A stretch of DNA of 5,119 bases, from the NCBI GenBank assembly GCA_003222235.1, contig QHVD01000311.1, positions 1 to 5,119 of the forward strand, in the 5' to 3' direction. Below, piece by piece: positions 1 to 5,119 of the stretch (position 1 is its first letter; each line of letters begins with the position of its first letter). This DNA comes from Gemmatimonadota bacterium. Its GTDB lineage: Bacteria; Gemmatimonadota; Gemmatimonadetes; Gemmatimonadales; GWC2-71-9. The notes under the pieces are model-generated. The model did no database searches and was not told the DNA's origin. It was given only the letters and a program-made list of their open reading frames with translations. The translations under genes were made by a program, and so were the position numbers.

Positions 1-1092
1 ATGTGCACGGCCGAACTCGACCCACGTGACGCGACCCGCCTGGACGCGCACCCGTTGCGACGCGCGCTTGCCGTCGACCACGACCGCCACAGTGTAGTCG
101 CCCGGGTCCACGTCGCTGACCGCGAAGTGCTCCTGGTACACGGGGTCCGGATGGTTGTGCTCGCCGTACGTCTCGGCGTACGAGAACGGCGTCTCCTGCG
201 GCTCGGCCTTGATGAGCCCGTAGATCCGAGCCTGCGGGGCGGGCCAGCCCTGCGCGTCCCACACCCGGCCGGCGACGATCCCCGTGCCCGGCAACGGCTG
301 TATCCAGAGCTCGGGATTCACCGTGTACCTGGGGTAGCGCTCGTTCGGGTCCACGACCAGGGCCACGGAGTCCGGAGGCACGGCGTGGACCTCGAGGTGC
401 AGATGGTCATTCGTGGCCCGCCCCGTGTTTCCGACCAGCGCGATCACGTCTCCGGCCTTCACCCGCTGCCCCACCGACGCGAGCAACCGGCTGTTGTGGT
501 AGTAGGCCGAGCACAGGACCAGTCCTCTCACCTTGCGATCGTGGCGGATCGCGATGGTGTTCGACCCCTGCTCGGCGGGCCCGGCGAACACGACGACGCC
601 GTCCCCGATGGCGTGCACCGGGGTCCCATCGGCGTTGTTGAACTCGACGCCCTGGTGCTGCTGGAAGTTGCCGCCCATCGTCGAGCCGTAGCGGTAGGTC
701 TGGTCGATGTAGGGCTGGTCGCCGGGGGCGATGGGCCGCTGGAACCAGGTGTGCCGCATCCCCTGGAGCACCGAGTCCGGTGGCTGTTGATAGGACACGC
801 CGACGAGCGTGAGTCCCTGGTCATAGCGGCACGAGGTGAGTCCCGTGGGGCGCCCGGCCGCGTACCAGCCTCCCGACAACGGCAGGAACGCCGTGGCAGC
901 GGTCACGGGGTCGCAGAGATTGAGCCGGTCCCCGTCTTCGCCGTAGACGCCGAGGCGCGTCGCGGCATACACATGGCCGGGGGCGAGACGGTAGAGCACC
1001 TCGACCTCCGGCATGGCGATGCGGCAGCCCTTCACGACCCGCGCTACCGGGCAGGCGGGGCGCCCTTTCTTGTCCAGCCACGTTGGCTCCCC
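1..1092 (-). CDS. Propeller/M23 metallopeptidase, C-terminal part after a frame change; runs off left edge
   Basis: This is the downstream part of the propeller/peptidase gene, read in the frame whose codons end at position 1, so the 3' end is outside the window. It opens with the last propeller blade (about 1025-950, with a VYAATRLGVY strand). A LytM/M23 zinc peptidase domain follows. Its putative residues are His at 657-655 in HQGVEF, Glu at 645-643 where most family members have Asp, His at 498-496 (YYH), and the HLH pair at 405-397 just after a GNTG turn. M23 enzymes cut peptidoglycan cross-links or other glycine-rich peptides outside the cytoplasm. After the peptidase, about 115 residues (GTGIVAGRV, PQARIYGL, GDYTVAVVVDGK) look like a carboxypeptidase-regulatory or prealbumin-like beta-sandwich. 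The first usable starts in this frame are GTG at 1035 and ATG at 1014, but there is no convincing ribosome site. Because the propeller continues across the frame change, I read this as one gene with 821-1969 and not a separate gene. Confidence 0.82.
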
Positions 1093-1969
1093 TGGGGTCG
1101 AGCCGGTACAGACCCTGCTCCGTGCCCACCCACACGACGGGCCCCGATTCAGGAGCGAGCGCGCGGAGGCGGTTCGCGCACTCCGCGTCGCCGCAGCGGG
1201 CCGGGGTCGGAAACTCCGTCCACGTGCGGCCGCCATCGGTGGAGCGCGCGACGCCGCGCAGGTGCCCCGCCCAGAGCGTTCCATCCGTGCCCGCCGCCAG
1301 GGCGAGGACGTACTGACTCCGGATGCGGCCCCAGTCGTGCCGCGTTGTCGTCGCTCCCGCGGAATCGGTGATCTCCGCCCAGGTCGCGCCCCGGTCCCAG
1401 GAGAGCTTGATCCCGTCCGCGGTCGCGATGTAGACCGTGTCTCCACGGGTGACGATGCCGTTCGGCGCCACGTACTGCCATTCGGGACCGAGCTCTTTCG
1501 ACTCCCAGTTGGTCCAGGTCTTGCCGCCGTCCGCGGACAGCCCCCACCCGTTCCCCACGGTGCCGTACCAGATCTCGCCGCTCGGTCCGAAGGCGAAGGC
1601 GTGCACGAAATCCCAGGAGATCGACCGGGCCGCCGAGTCGGTCGAGTGTTTCAGGTGCTCCCAGGTCCCCGCTCCCGGCCTGAGCACGAAGATCCCGTCC
1701 CCGTAGCTTCCAACCCAGATGGCGCTGTCGGGGGCGCGGGCGAGCGCGAGCACGTGGACCCCGAAACCGGTCGCGTCCGGGAGCGGGGGAAGGGCTTGGG
1801 GACTGGTGGGAGTTGGTGCCGCCATGAGCATCAAGCCCGCAAGAAGTGCGGAGTGCGGAGTGCGGAATGCGGAATGGACCGTGCTGCCGTCGAGACCGCG
1901 AGCCAGCCAGGCGGATCGAACTTTCCCCTGCAATTCCGCACTCCGCATTCCGCACTCCGCATTCCGCAC
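821..1969 (-). CDS. Secreted beta-propeller protein, N-terminal part of the M23 fusion; frame valid down to about 1095
   Basis: The coding frame carries about five propeller-type repeats between 1790 and 1095. Each has a strand such as IWVGSYGDGIFVL, IWYGTVGNG, VYIATADGIK, LWAGHLRGVA or VVWVGTEQGLY. Three are followed by Asp-box/BNR-like turns (SADGGKTW, SWDRGATW, STDGGRTW). This resembles two-component-regulator propellers and sialidase-type BNR proteins, usually ligand- or substrate-binding scaffolds. Below about 1095 the frame becomes arginine/proline-rich nonsense and stops at 821, while the true continuation is in the next frame. A hydrophobic stretch (LLAGLMLMAAP, about 1846-1814) ending in a PQA-like site looks like a signal-peptide core. 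ATG at 1831 lies inside this core, so an upstream start is needed. The only in-frame ones (GTG 1969, ATG 1948, TTG 1933) lie within the heptamer element. GTG 1969 is the longest option and sits 4 bases after the dehydrogenase stop. The start is therefore uncertain. Confidence 0.75.
   Translation of the reverse strand: MRNAECGMRSAELQGKVRSAWLARGLDGSTVHSAFRTPHSALLAGLMLMAAPTPTSPQALPPLPDATGFGVHVLALARAPDSAIWVGSYGDGIFVLRPGAGTWEHLKHSTDSAARSISWDFVHAFAFGPSGEIWYGTVGNGWGLSADGGKTWTNWESKELGPEWQYVAPNGIVTRGDTVYIATADGIKLSWDRGATWAEITDSAGATTTRHDWGRIRSQYVLALAAGTDGTLWAGHLRGVARSTDGGRTWTEFPTPARCGDAECANRLRALAPESGPVVWVGTEQGLYRLDPRGANVAGQERAPRLPGSAGREGLPHRHAGGRGALPSRPRPCVCRDAPRRLRRRRGPAQSLRPRDRCHGVPAVVGRLVRGRAPHGTHLVPL
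1846..1969 (-). repeat. Heptamer-armed inverted-repeat element, copy 1
   Basis: Seen directly: on the plus strand, four tandem heptamers of RTGCGGA at 1846-1873, a 61-base core at 1874-1934, then five reverse-complement heptamers (TCCGCAY) at 1935-1969. The arms are inverted repeats able to form a long stem with some G-U pairs. Read on the minus strand, the core has GTTCGATC at 1921-1914 and TCGACGG at 1893-1887, at the same offsets (13 and 41) as in copy 2. The element begins 4 bases after the dehydrogenase TGA and runs into the start of the propeller gene. A 7-base unit cycles through all three frames with no stop, which gives NAECGMR-like or SAFRIPH-like peptide repeats. These should not be taken as protein evidence. 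The function is unknown: a small non-autonomous mobile or REP-like element, or a transcript 3'-end structure. Confidence 0.85.
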
Positions 1970-1973
1970 TGGT

Positions 1974-2693
1974 TCAGCCTCTCGGCGTGTAAATCGTGGG
2001 CATCAACCGGATCTCCGTGACGTCCAGGCGGGGCGGCTGGGTGACGGCATACAGCACGGCCGCGGCGACGTCCTCGGCCCGCAGCATGGCCTTCCGCTTC
2101 GTGAAGCCGGGCTTCGAGTCGGGGTCCACCGGGTCCCACATCTCCGTGTCCACAGGGCCGGGCGAAATGAGGGTGACGCGGACGCCGGTGCGGGCGAGGT
2201 CCACCTGGAGCACCTCGTGCATCCCCCGGAGGCCGAACTTGCTCGCCGCATAGGCGGTCGAGCCGGGGTAGGCGACGTGATCGGACACGGAGCCGATCGT
2301 CACGACGTGGCCGGCGCCGCGTTGGACGAGATGCGGCACGACGGCGCGCGTGACGAGGAAGGCCCCCGTGAGGTTCACCGCGATCGCTCGAGCGAACTCG
2401 GCCGGCGATATCTCCTCGATCCGCTTGATGAAGAAGAGGCCGGCGTTGTTCACGATGATGTCCGGGACGCCGCGCTCGGCGAGGACGCGGCCGACCGCCC
2501 GGTCAACGGCTGCGGGATCCGTCACGTCGCACCGCAGGTCGGTGCGGGTTTCGGTGGCGCCGTCGGCGAGGCTGCGGGCGAGCCGCACCACGTGGGCCCC
2601 GGCCGCTTCCAGGGCGCCGGCCACGGCGAGCCCGATCCCGCGCGACGCACCGGTGACGAGGGCGAGCCCACCGGCGAGCGGCGCGGGGCTCAC
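1974..2693 (-). CDS. Classical short-chain dehydrogenase/reductase (SDR)
   Basis: A 239-residue NAD(P)(H)-dependent oxidoreductase of the classical SDR family, complete and of normal length. The Rossmann cofactor motif TGASRGIG is at residues 14-21, CDVTD at 55-59 (Asp56 near the adenine), and NNAG at 82-85. The catalytic tetrad is Asn107, Ser135, Tyr148 and Lys152 (YAASK), followed by SPGPVDTEM at 177-185. The start is GTG at 2693, overlapping the folE stop as GTGA. This places the cofactor motif at the usual distance from the N-terminus and implies translational coupling. An open frame continues upstream in the same phase, but it is the shadow of folE. The C-terminal DVTEIRLMPT resembles YdfG/sepiapterin-reductase-like members. 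Coupling to folE makes a pteridine reductase role attractive, but substrate cannot be read from these motifs and it could be a general carbonyl or hydroxy-acid dehydrogenase. Confidence 0.93.
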   Translation of the reverse strand: MSPAPLAGGLALVTGASRGIGLAVAGALEAAGAHVVRLARSLADGATETRTDLRCDVTDPAAVDRAVGRVLAERGVPDIIVNNAGLFFIKRIEEISPAEFARAIAVNLTGAFLVTRAVVPHLVQRGAGHVVTIGSVSDHVAYPGSTAYAASKFGLRGMHEVLQVDLARTGVRVTLISPGPVDTEMWDPVDPDSKPGFTKRKAMLRAEDVAAAVLYAVTQPPRLDVTEIRLMPTIYTPRG

Positions 2694-3400
2694 TCCAGGC
2701 CCCGGCCCCCGTACACCAGCCTCAGGAACTCGTCCCGGGTTTTCGCGTCCTGGAGCAGCGCGCCCCGCAGCGCGCTCGTGACGGTCTTGGAATTCTGCTT
2801 CTCCACGCCGCGCATCATCATGCAGAGGTGGTAGGCCTCGATCACGACGCCGACGCCGCGCGGGTCGAGCACCTCCATCAGCGCGTCGGCCACCTGGTCG
2901 GTCAACCGCTCCTGCAGCTGGAGCCGGCGCGCGAACACCTCGAGAACCCGCGGGATCTTGGACAGCCCCACCAGCCGGCCGTTGGGGAGGTAGGCAATGT
3001 GCGCTTTCCCGAAGAACGGCAGGAGGTGGTGCTCGCACAGGGAATAGATCTCGATGTCGCGCACGCACACCAGGTTCTCGTGGCGCTCGGTGTAGAGTGC
3101 GTCGCCGATCACGTCGGCGACCGACATGTCGTAGCCGCGCGTGAGCCACTTGAGCGACGCCTCGACGCGCGCCGGCGTCTGGCGCAGGCCCTCGCGGGCC
3201 GGGTCCTCGCCCAGGAGCCCGAGGATCTCCCGCACCAGCGTCTCGAACGGCGTGGGTGCGCCGGCGTCCGGGGCCGCCGGGTGCGGCGCGCCGTGCCCTT
3301 CGTGGAAGCTGTGCAGGCTGGCGGACTTGATCTGGTCACGTCCCATGGTCGTCCACGTACTCTCCGCGTGCGGCGCGACGCCGCGCGGCTTGTTGGCCAT
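2690..3400 (-). CDS. folE: GTP cyclohydrolase I
   Basis: Converts GTP to 7,8-dihydroneopterin triphosphate and formate, the first step of folate and tetrahydrobiopterin synthesis. It is a cytosolic, usually decameric zinc enzyme. The full family core is present in the 236 residues: TPARV at 75-79; SLCEHHLLPF at 120-129, with zinc ligands Cys122 and His125 and catalytic-region His124; GLSKIPR at 145-151; and EAYHLCMMMRG at 188-198, with third zinc ligand Cys193, then KQNSKTVTSALRG. Cys and His are all kept, so it should be a zinc-dependent type IA enzyme. The first 50 residues are poorly conserved and Ala/Pro/His-rich. ATG at 3346 (residue 19, MGRDQ) is an equally plausible start and would leave 80 bases before the divergent exchanger start. 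Neither start has a clear Shine-Dalgarno. The stop overlaps the dehydrogenase start, so the two are probably one transcript. Confidence 0.97.
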   Translation of the reverse strand: MANKPRGVAPHAESTWTTMGRDQIKSASLHSFHEGHGAPHPAAPDAGAPTPFETLVREILGLLGEDPAREGLRQTPARVEASLKWLTRGYDMSVADVIGDALYTERHENLVCVRDIEIYSLCEHHLLPFFGKAHIAYLPNGRLVGLSKIPRVLEVFARRLQLQERLTDQVADALMEVLDPRGVGVVIEAYHLCMMMRGVEKQNSKTVTSALRGALLQDAKTRDEFLRLVYGGRGLE

Positions 3401-3427
3401 CCAGTGCAGGACTATCTTCGGCGCACG
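3393..3427. promoter_or_regulatory. Divergent folE/exchanger start region with possible promoter
   Basis: Only 26 bases separate the outermost starts of two divergent genes. On the plus strand, TTGTTG (3390-3395), a 17-base spacer and TATCTT (3413-3418) form a sigma70-like match. Transcription would then begin about at the exchanger GTG (3427), giving a nearly leaderless message, which fits the lack of a Shine-Dalgarno there. On the minus strand, GATAGT (3416-3411) is a weak overlapping -10 candidate for folE. The match is modest and rests on sequence inspection only. Confidence 0.27.
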
Positions 3428-4605
3428 TGAACCTAAAGCTACTCGCTTTTCTGTCCACGGCAGGAGGCTCCGCGCTGTCCGCGCTGTGGACGTTTCCGAG
3501 CCTCCTGGCGTCGGCGTTCCTGGTCGCGTGGGGTGCGGAGGCCGCGCAGTTCCTCATCTCTCAGGGCCTGGCGCTCGCCATCCTCGCCTGGCTGCAGACC
3601 CTGCCGGAGTTCGCCGTCGAAGCCGTGATCGCCTGGGACGCGGGCCGGGATCCGGAGCGCGCCCATCTCGCGATCGCGAACCTCACCGGCGCGATCCGGC
3701 TGCTGCTCGGCCTGGGCTGGCCGATGGTCTACGTCGTCTTCGTCGCGGCCGGCCGCAAGACGCGGTCCGGGCGGCCCCGCGCGATCCGGCTCGAGCCCGA
3801 GCACGCCGTGGAGATCGTCGGGCTGGTGCCGCCGCTCCTCTACTTCGCCTGGATCGTGCTGAAGCAGAGGTTCACCTGGGTGGACGCGGTGGTGCTTATC
3901 GGCCTGTATCTCGTCTACCTGTGGGTGCTGTTCCGCAATCCGGTCCGCGACCCGGACCAGGTCGGGGACCTGCCGGCGATCTCCCGCTGGGCCTACACGC
4001 GACGCGGCTGGCGCCAGCGGGCGGCGATCGGTGGGCTGTTCGCCGCGGGCGGCTCGTTGCTGTACGCCACGGCGCATCCCTTCCTCGAATCGATGCTCGC
4101 GGTCGCCGCGCTGCTGGGGTTTGGACAGTTCTTCCTCGTGCAGTGGGTCGCGCCGTTCCTGTCGGAGTTTCCCGAGATGGTGTCCACGCTCGGCTGGGCG
4201 CGGCGCGTGACCCGGGCGCCCATGGCGCTGATGAACCTCGTCTCGAGCAACATCAACCAGTGGACCGTCCTCGCCGCCATGATCCCCCTCGTGTACGGCT
4301 ACTCCAGCTTGCATCACCACGGGGCCTGGCGGGACTTTCGGTTCGACGACGCCCAGCGGCTCGAGGTCCTGCTCACGCTGCTGCAAACCGGGCTGGGCGT
4401 GATGCTGCTCGCGAAGATGGAGTTCGACTGGCACGACGCCACGATCATTCTCGTGCTGTGGCTCGTGCAGTTCGTGCGGCCGGACATGCGCGAGGAAGTG
4501 GCCGTCGCCTACGCGCTCTGGATGACGATCCTCGCGATCGGCTTCGCGGTCCGGGGAAAAACGCTGCTCGCGCCGAAGTACTTCTGGGAGACGGTGAGAA
4601 AATGA
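3427..4605 (+). CDS. Cation/Ca2+ exchanger, CaCA-like integral membrane protein
   Basis: A 392-residue polytopic membrane protein with roughly ten hydrophobic segments in two halves joined by a hydrophilic loop around residues 172-198. Each half carries an acidic, Asn-bearing repeat of the kind that forms the ion site in the Na+/Ca2+ (CaCA) exchanger family. The first is LQTLPEFAVE at 56-65 with NLTGA at 85-89 (Glu61, Glu65, Asn85). The second is APFLSEFPEM at 242-251, then ALMNLVSSNINQWT at 267-280 (Glu247, Glu250, Asn270, Asn275). The inverted-repeat logic and Glu in both halves support exchange of a cation for Na+ or H+, but ion specificity cannot be read from this. The start is GTG at 3427, since the protein is in phase with a hydrophobic N-terminus from here and no better upstream start exists without running into folE. 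The stop TGA (4603-4605) abuts the second heptamer element. It is a single-gene rightward unit. Confidence 0.88.
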   Translation: MNLKLLAFLSTAGGSALSALWTFPSLLASAFLVAWGAEAAQFLISQGLALAILAWLQTLPEFAVEAVIAWDAGRDPERAHLAIANLTGAIRLLLGLGWPMVYVVFVAAGRKTRSGRPRAIRLEPEHAVEIVGLVPPLLYFAWIVLKQRFTWVDAVVLIGLYLVYLWVLFRNPVRDPDQVGDLPAISRWAYTRRGWRQRAAIGGLFAAGGSLLYATAHPFLESMLAVAALLGFGQFFLVQWVAPFLSEFPEMVSTLGWARRVTRAPMALMNLVSSNINQWTVLAAMIPLVYGYSSLHHHGAWRDFRFDDAQRLEVLLTLLQTGLGVMLLAKMEFDWHDATIILVLWLVQFVRPDMREEVAVAYALWMTILAIGFAVRGKTLLAPKYFWETVRK

Positions 4606-4708
4606 ATGCGGAGTGCGGAGTGCGGAATGCGGAATTGAAAAGCCGGGTTCGATCGCCGATCACAACCGGCCGGTTCGACGGTCGCTCGATCAATTCCGCA
4701 TTCCAGAT
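4606..4708 (+). repeat. Heptamer-armed inverted-repeat element, copy 2
   Basis: Four tandem RTGCGGA heptamers at 4606-4633 begin on the base after the exchanger TGA. A core of 61 bases (4634-4694) follows, then a decayed right arm: one perfect TCCGCAT (4695-4701) and one degenerate unit (4702-4708). The core contains GTTCGATC at 4647-4654 and TCGACGG at 4675-4681, at the same offsets as copy 1. It also holds a perfect 12-base palindrome AACCGGCCGGTT at 4664-4675. Over a gapless 55-base core alignment with copy 1 (minus strand) I count 29 identities, so the cores are related but diverged. A 45-codon open frame (4602-4739, ATGA overlap with the exchanger stop) crosses the element, but it is most likely a by-product of the stop-free heptamer. 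Confidence 0.82.
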
Positions 4709-4722
4709 TTCGGAAAAACGAT

Positions 4723-4752
4723 CGGCCGGCACCGCCTAGGGCGGCCCGGCCG
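4723..4752. terminator. Strong GC hairpin downstream of the exchanger
   Basis: CGGCCGG (4723-4729) pairs with CCGGCCG (4746-4752). Inside, CCGCC (4732-4736) pairs with GGCGG (4740-4744), leaving a three-base loop and a small asymmetric bulge. On the plus strand no T-run follows, so it would be a non-canonical end for the exchanger transcript. On the minus strand the stem is followed four bases later by TTTTT (4718-4714), the layout of an intrinsic terminator for leftward transcription, although no leftward gene is visible immediately to the right. It may be a bidirectional transcription block. This is seen as sequence symmetry only. Confidence 0.55.
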
Positions 4753-5002
4753 ACCGGTACATCAGGAACGGAGAGGATTATTGAAGCCCGAGCGTAATGA
4801 CTGGTCCCTCACTATGGCGTCTGCCTTCCCCGCGTAGGGGCATGACATCGGTCACAGTATCTGGGTCCACGACCGAGCCTGTTGGCTCAATAATTAGACT
4901 CCCCGCTCCTGAGCACGAACAATATGGCGGAGCCGGCAAACGTCAAGCAAAGGGCGCGTCGGGGAGCGTCAAGCCGAAGCACCGGATAAGGATAGAACGC
5001 GA
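4753..5002. other. AT-richer intergenic stretch with no convincing gene
   Basis: About 250 bases between the hairpin and the small membrane-protein gene, visibly less GC-rich than the coding regions. It holds a small CCCC-GCGTA-GGGG inverted repeat (4828-4840), an AT-rich patch CAATAATTA (4888-4896), and two copies of CGTCAAGC (4941-4948 and 4967-4974) spaced 26 bases apart. I see no clear -35/-10 pair with good spacing, although the promoter of the gene at 5003 should lie here. An open frame at 4797-5006 ends in an ATGA overlap with that gene but has unbiased third codon positions, so I do not call it. Confidence 0.5.
4988..4992 (+). promoter_or_regulatory. Ribosome binding site for the gene at 5003
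   Basis: AAGGA, ten bases before the ATG at 5003. It is the clearest Shine-Dalgarno in the window and supports that start. Confidence 0.6.
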
Positions 5003-5119
5003 ATGAACCTGACACTGATTAGCGCAATCGTGCTCCTCGCGGCATGGATGGTCGTCCTATTCGTGGCACACGTCGGGAGCGGTCCGGTGCAGCTCCTGTA
5101 CGCCGCCGCCGTGGTGCTG
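5003..5119 (+). CDS. Small membrane protein, N-terminal 39 residues; runs off right edge
   Basis: Thirty-nine codons from an ATG with a good ribosome site, cut by the window end. Residues 5-24 form one hydrophobic segment (LISAIVLLAAWMVVLFVAHV). A short GSGP turn and the start of a second hydrophobic segment (LLYAAAVVL) follow. The pattern is that of very short two-helix membrane proteins, such as the roughly 45-60-residue uncharacterised families often found near stress genes, but I do not recognise the family with confidence. No signal-peptidase site is evident. Third codon positions are G/C-rich, unlike the preceding intergenic DNA, which supports real coding. The function is unknown. It is on the same strand as the exchanger but separated by the repeat element and hairpin, so it is probably transcribed separately. 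Confidence 0.68.
   Translation, partial: MNLTLISAIVLLAAWMVVLFVAHVGSGPVQLLYAAAVVL

Noticed and set aside
1..1371. 456-codon open frame on the plus strand
   Set aside because: It is the antisense of the M23/propeller coding frame. The minus strand has clear zinc motifs and propeller repeats; the plus translation is Arg/His/Pro/Val-rich without recognisable motifs.
1846..1969. CRISPR-like array of short repeats
   Set aside because: The repeat unit is 7 bases, tandem without spacers, in two inverted arms. It lacks CRISPR repeat/spacer structure and no cas genes are present.
3439..4434. 331-codon open frame on the minus strand
   Set aside because: Antisense shadow of the exchanger; its Gln/Arg/Glu/His-rich translation mirrors hydrophobic plus-strand codons.
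4641..4660. tRNA T-arm-like GGGTTCGATC in the element core
   Set aside because: No matching acceptor, D or anticodon arms surround it, and copy 1 keeps only GTTCGATC. Not a tRNA, though an origin from a tRNA piece cannot be excluded.
3141..4739. 532-codon open frame on the plus strand across folE and the exchanger
   Set aside because: It overlaps two convincing genes in other frames, is Arg/Pro/Ala/Gly-rich, and is explained by high GC and few stops.
4602..4739. 45-codon open frame with ATGA overlap to the exchanger stop, peptide similar to that of copy 1 (shared VRS, DG and SAF)
   Set aside because: The heptamer is stop-free in all frames and the two cores are related at DNA level in the same phase, so peptide likeness follows without coding. 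Only a third-position analysis over many copies could revive it.
4797..5006. 69-codon open frame with ATGA overlap to the gene at 5003
   Set aside because: Third codon positions are not G/C-biased as in real genes here, the product has no recognisable feature, and the overlap may be chance.

Overview
This is a GC-rich bacterial chromosome fragment. Codon third positions in the real genes are strongly G/C-biased, so long open frames also appear on the opposite strands. It holds a divergent gene pair, one damaged large gene cut by the left edge, and the first 39 codons of a small membrane protein at the right edge. The gene content and the heptamer-repeat debris recall uncultured soil or sediment phyla such as Gemmatimonadota, but the sequence alone does not settle the taxonomy.

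Leftward block (minus strand, reading from about 3400 down to 1): GTP cyclohydrolase I (folE) is followed by a classical short-chain dehydrogenase whose GTG start overlaps the folE stop (GTGA). A repeat element comes next. The last gene is a secreted beta-propeller/M23 metallopeptidase. It is continuous in homology but broken by a one-base frame change near 1089-1097: the propeller starts in one frame, and its last blade, the peptidase domain and a C-terminal beta-sandwich-like domain lie in another. It runs off the left edge.

Rightward block: a CaCA-type cation/Ca2+ exchanger (3427-4605) is divergent from folE, with only 26 bases between the outermost starts. It is followed by a second copy of the repeat element, a strong GC hairpin (4723-4752), about 250 bases of more AT-rich apparently non-coding DNA, and a small membrane protein (5003 to the right edge).

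The most notable feature is a pair of related short elements (about 1846-1969 and 4606-4708). Each has arrays of a heptamer, RTGCGGA, as inverted arms around a core of exactly 61 bases. The two cores share blocks at identical offsets (GTTCGATC and TCGACGG). Both copies start within 0-4 bases of a TGA stop codon and lie in the same orientation relative to the gene they follow. One copy runs into the 5' end of the propeller/peptidase gene and appears to supply or replace its N-terminus. Functionally, folE and the dehydrogenase suggest a pteridine step, the exchanger suggests ion homeostasis, and the propeller/M23 protein suggests envelope or extracellular work. No pathway joins all of them.
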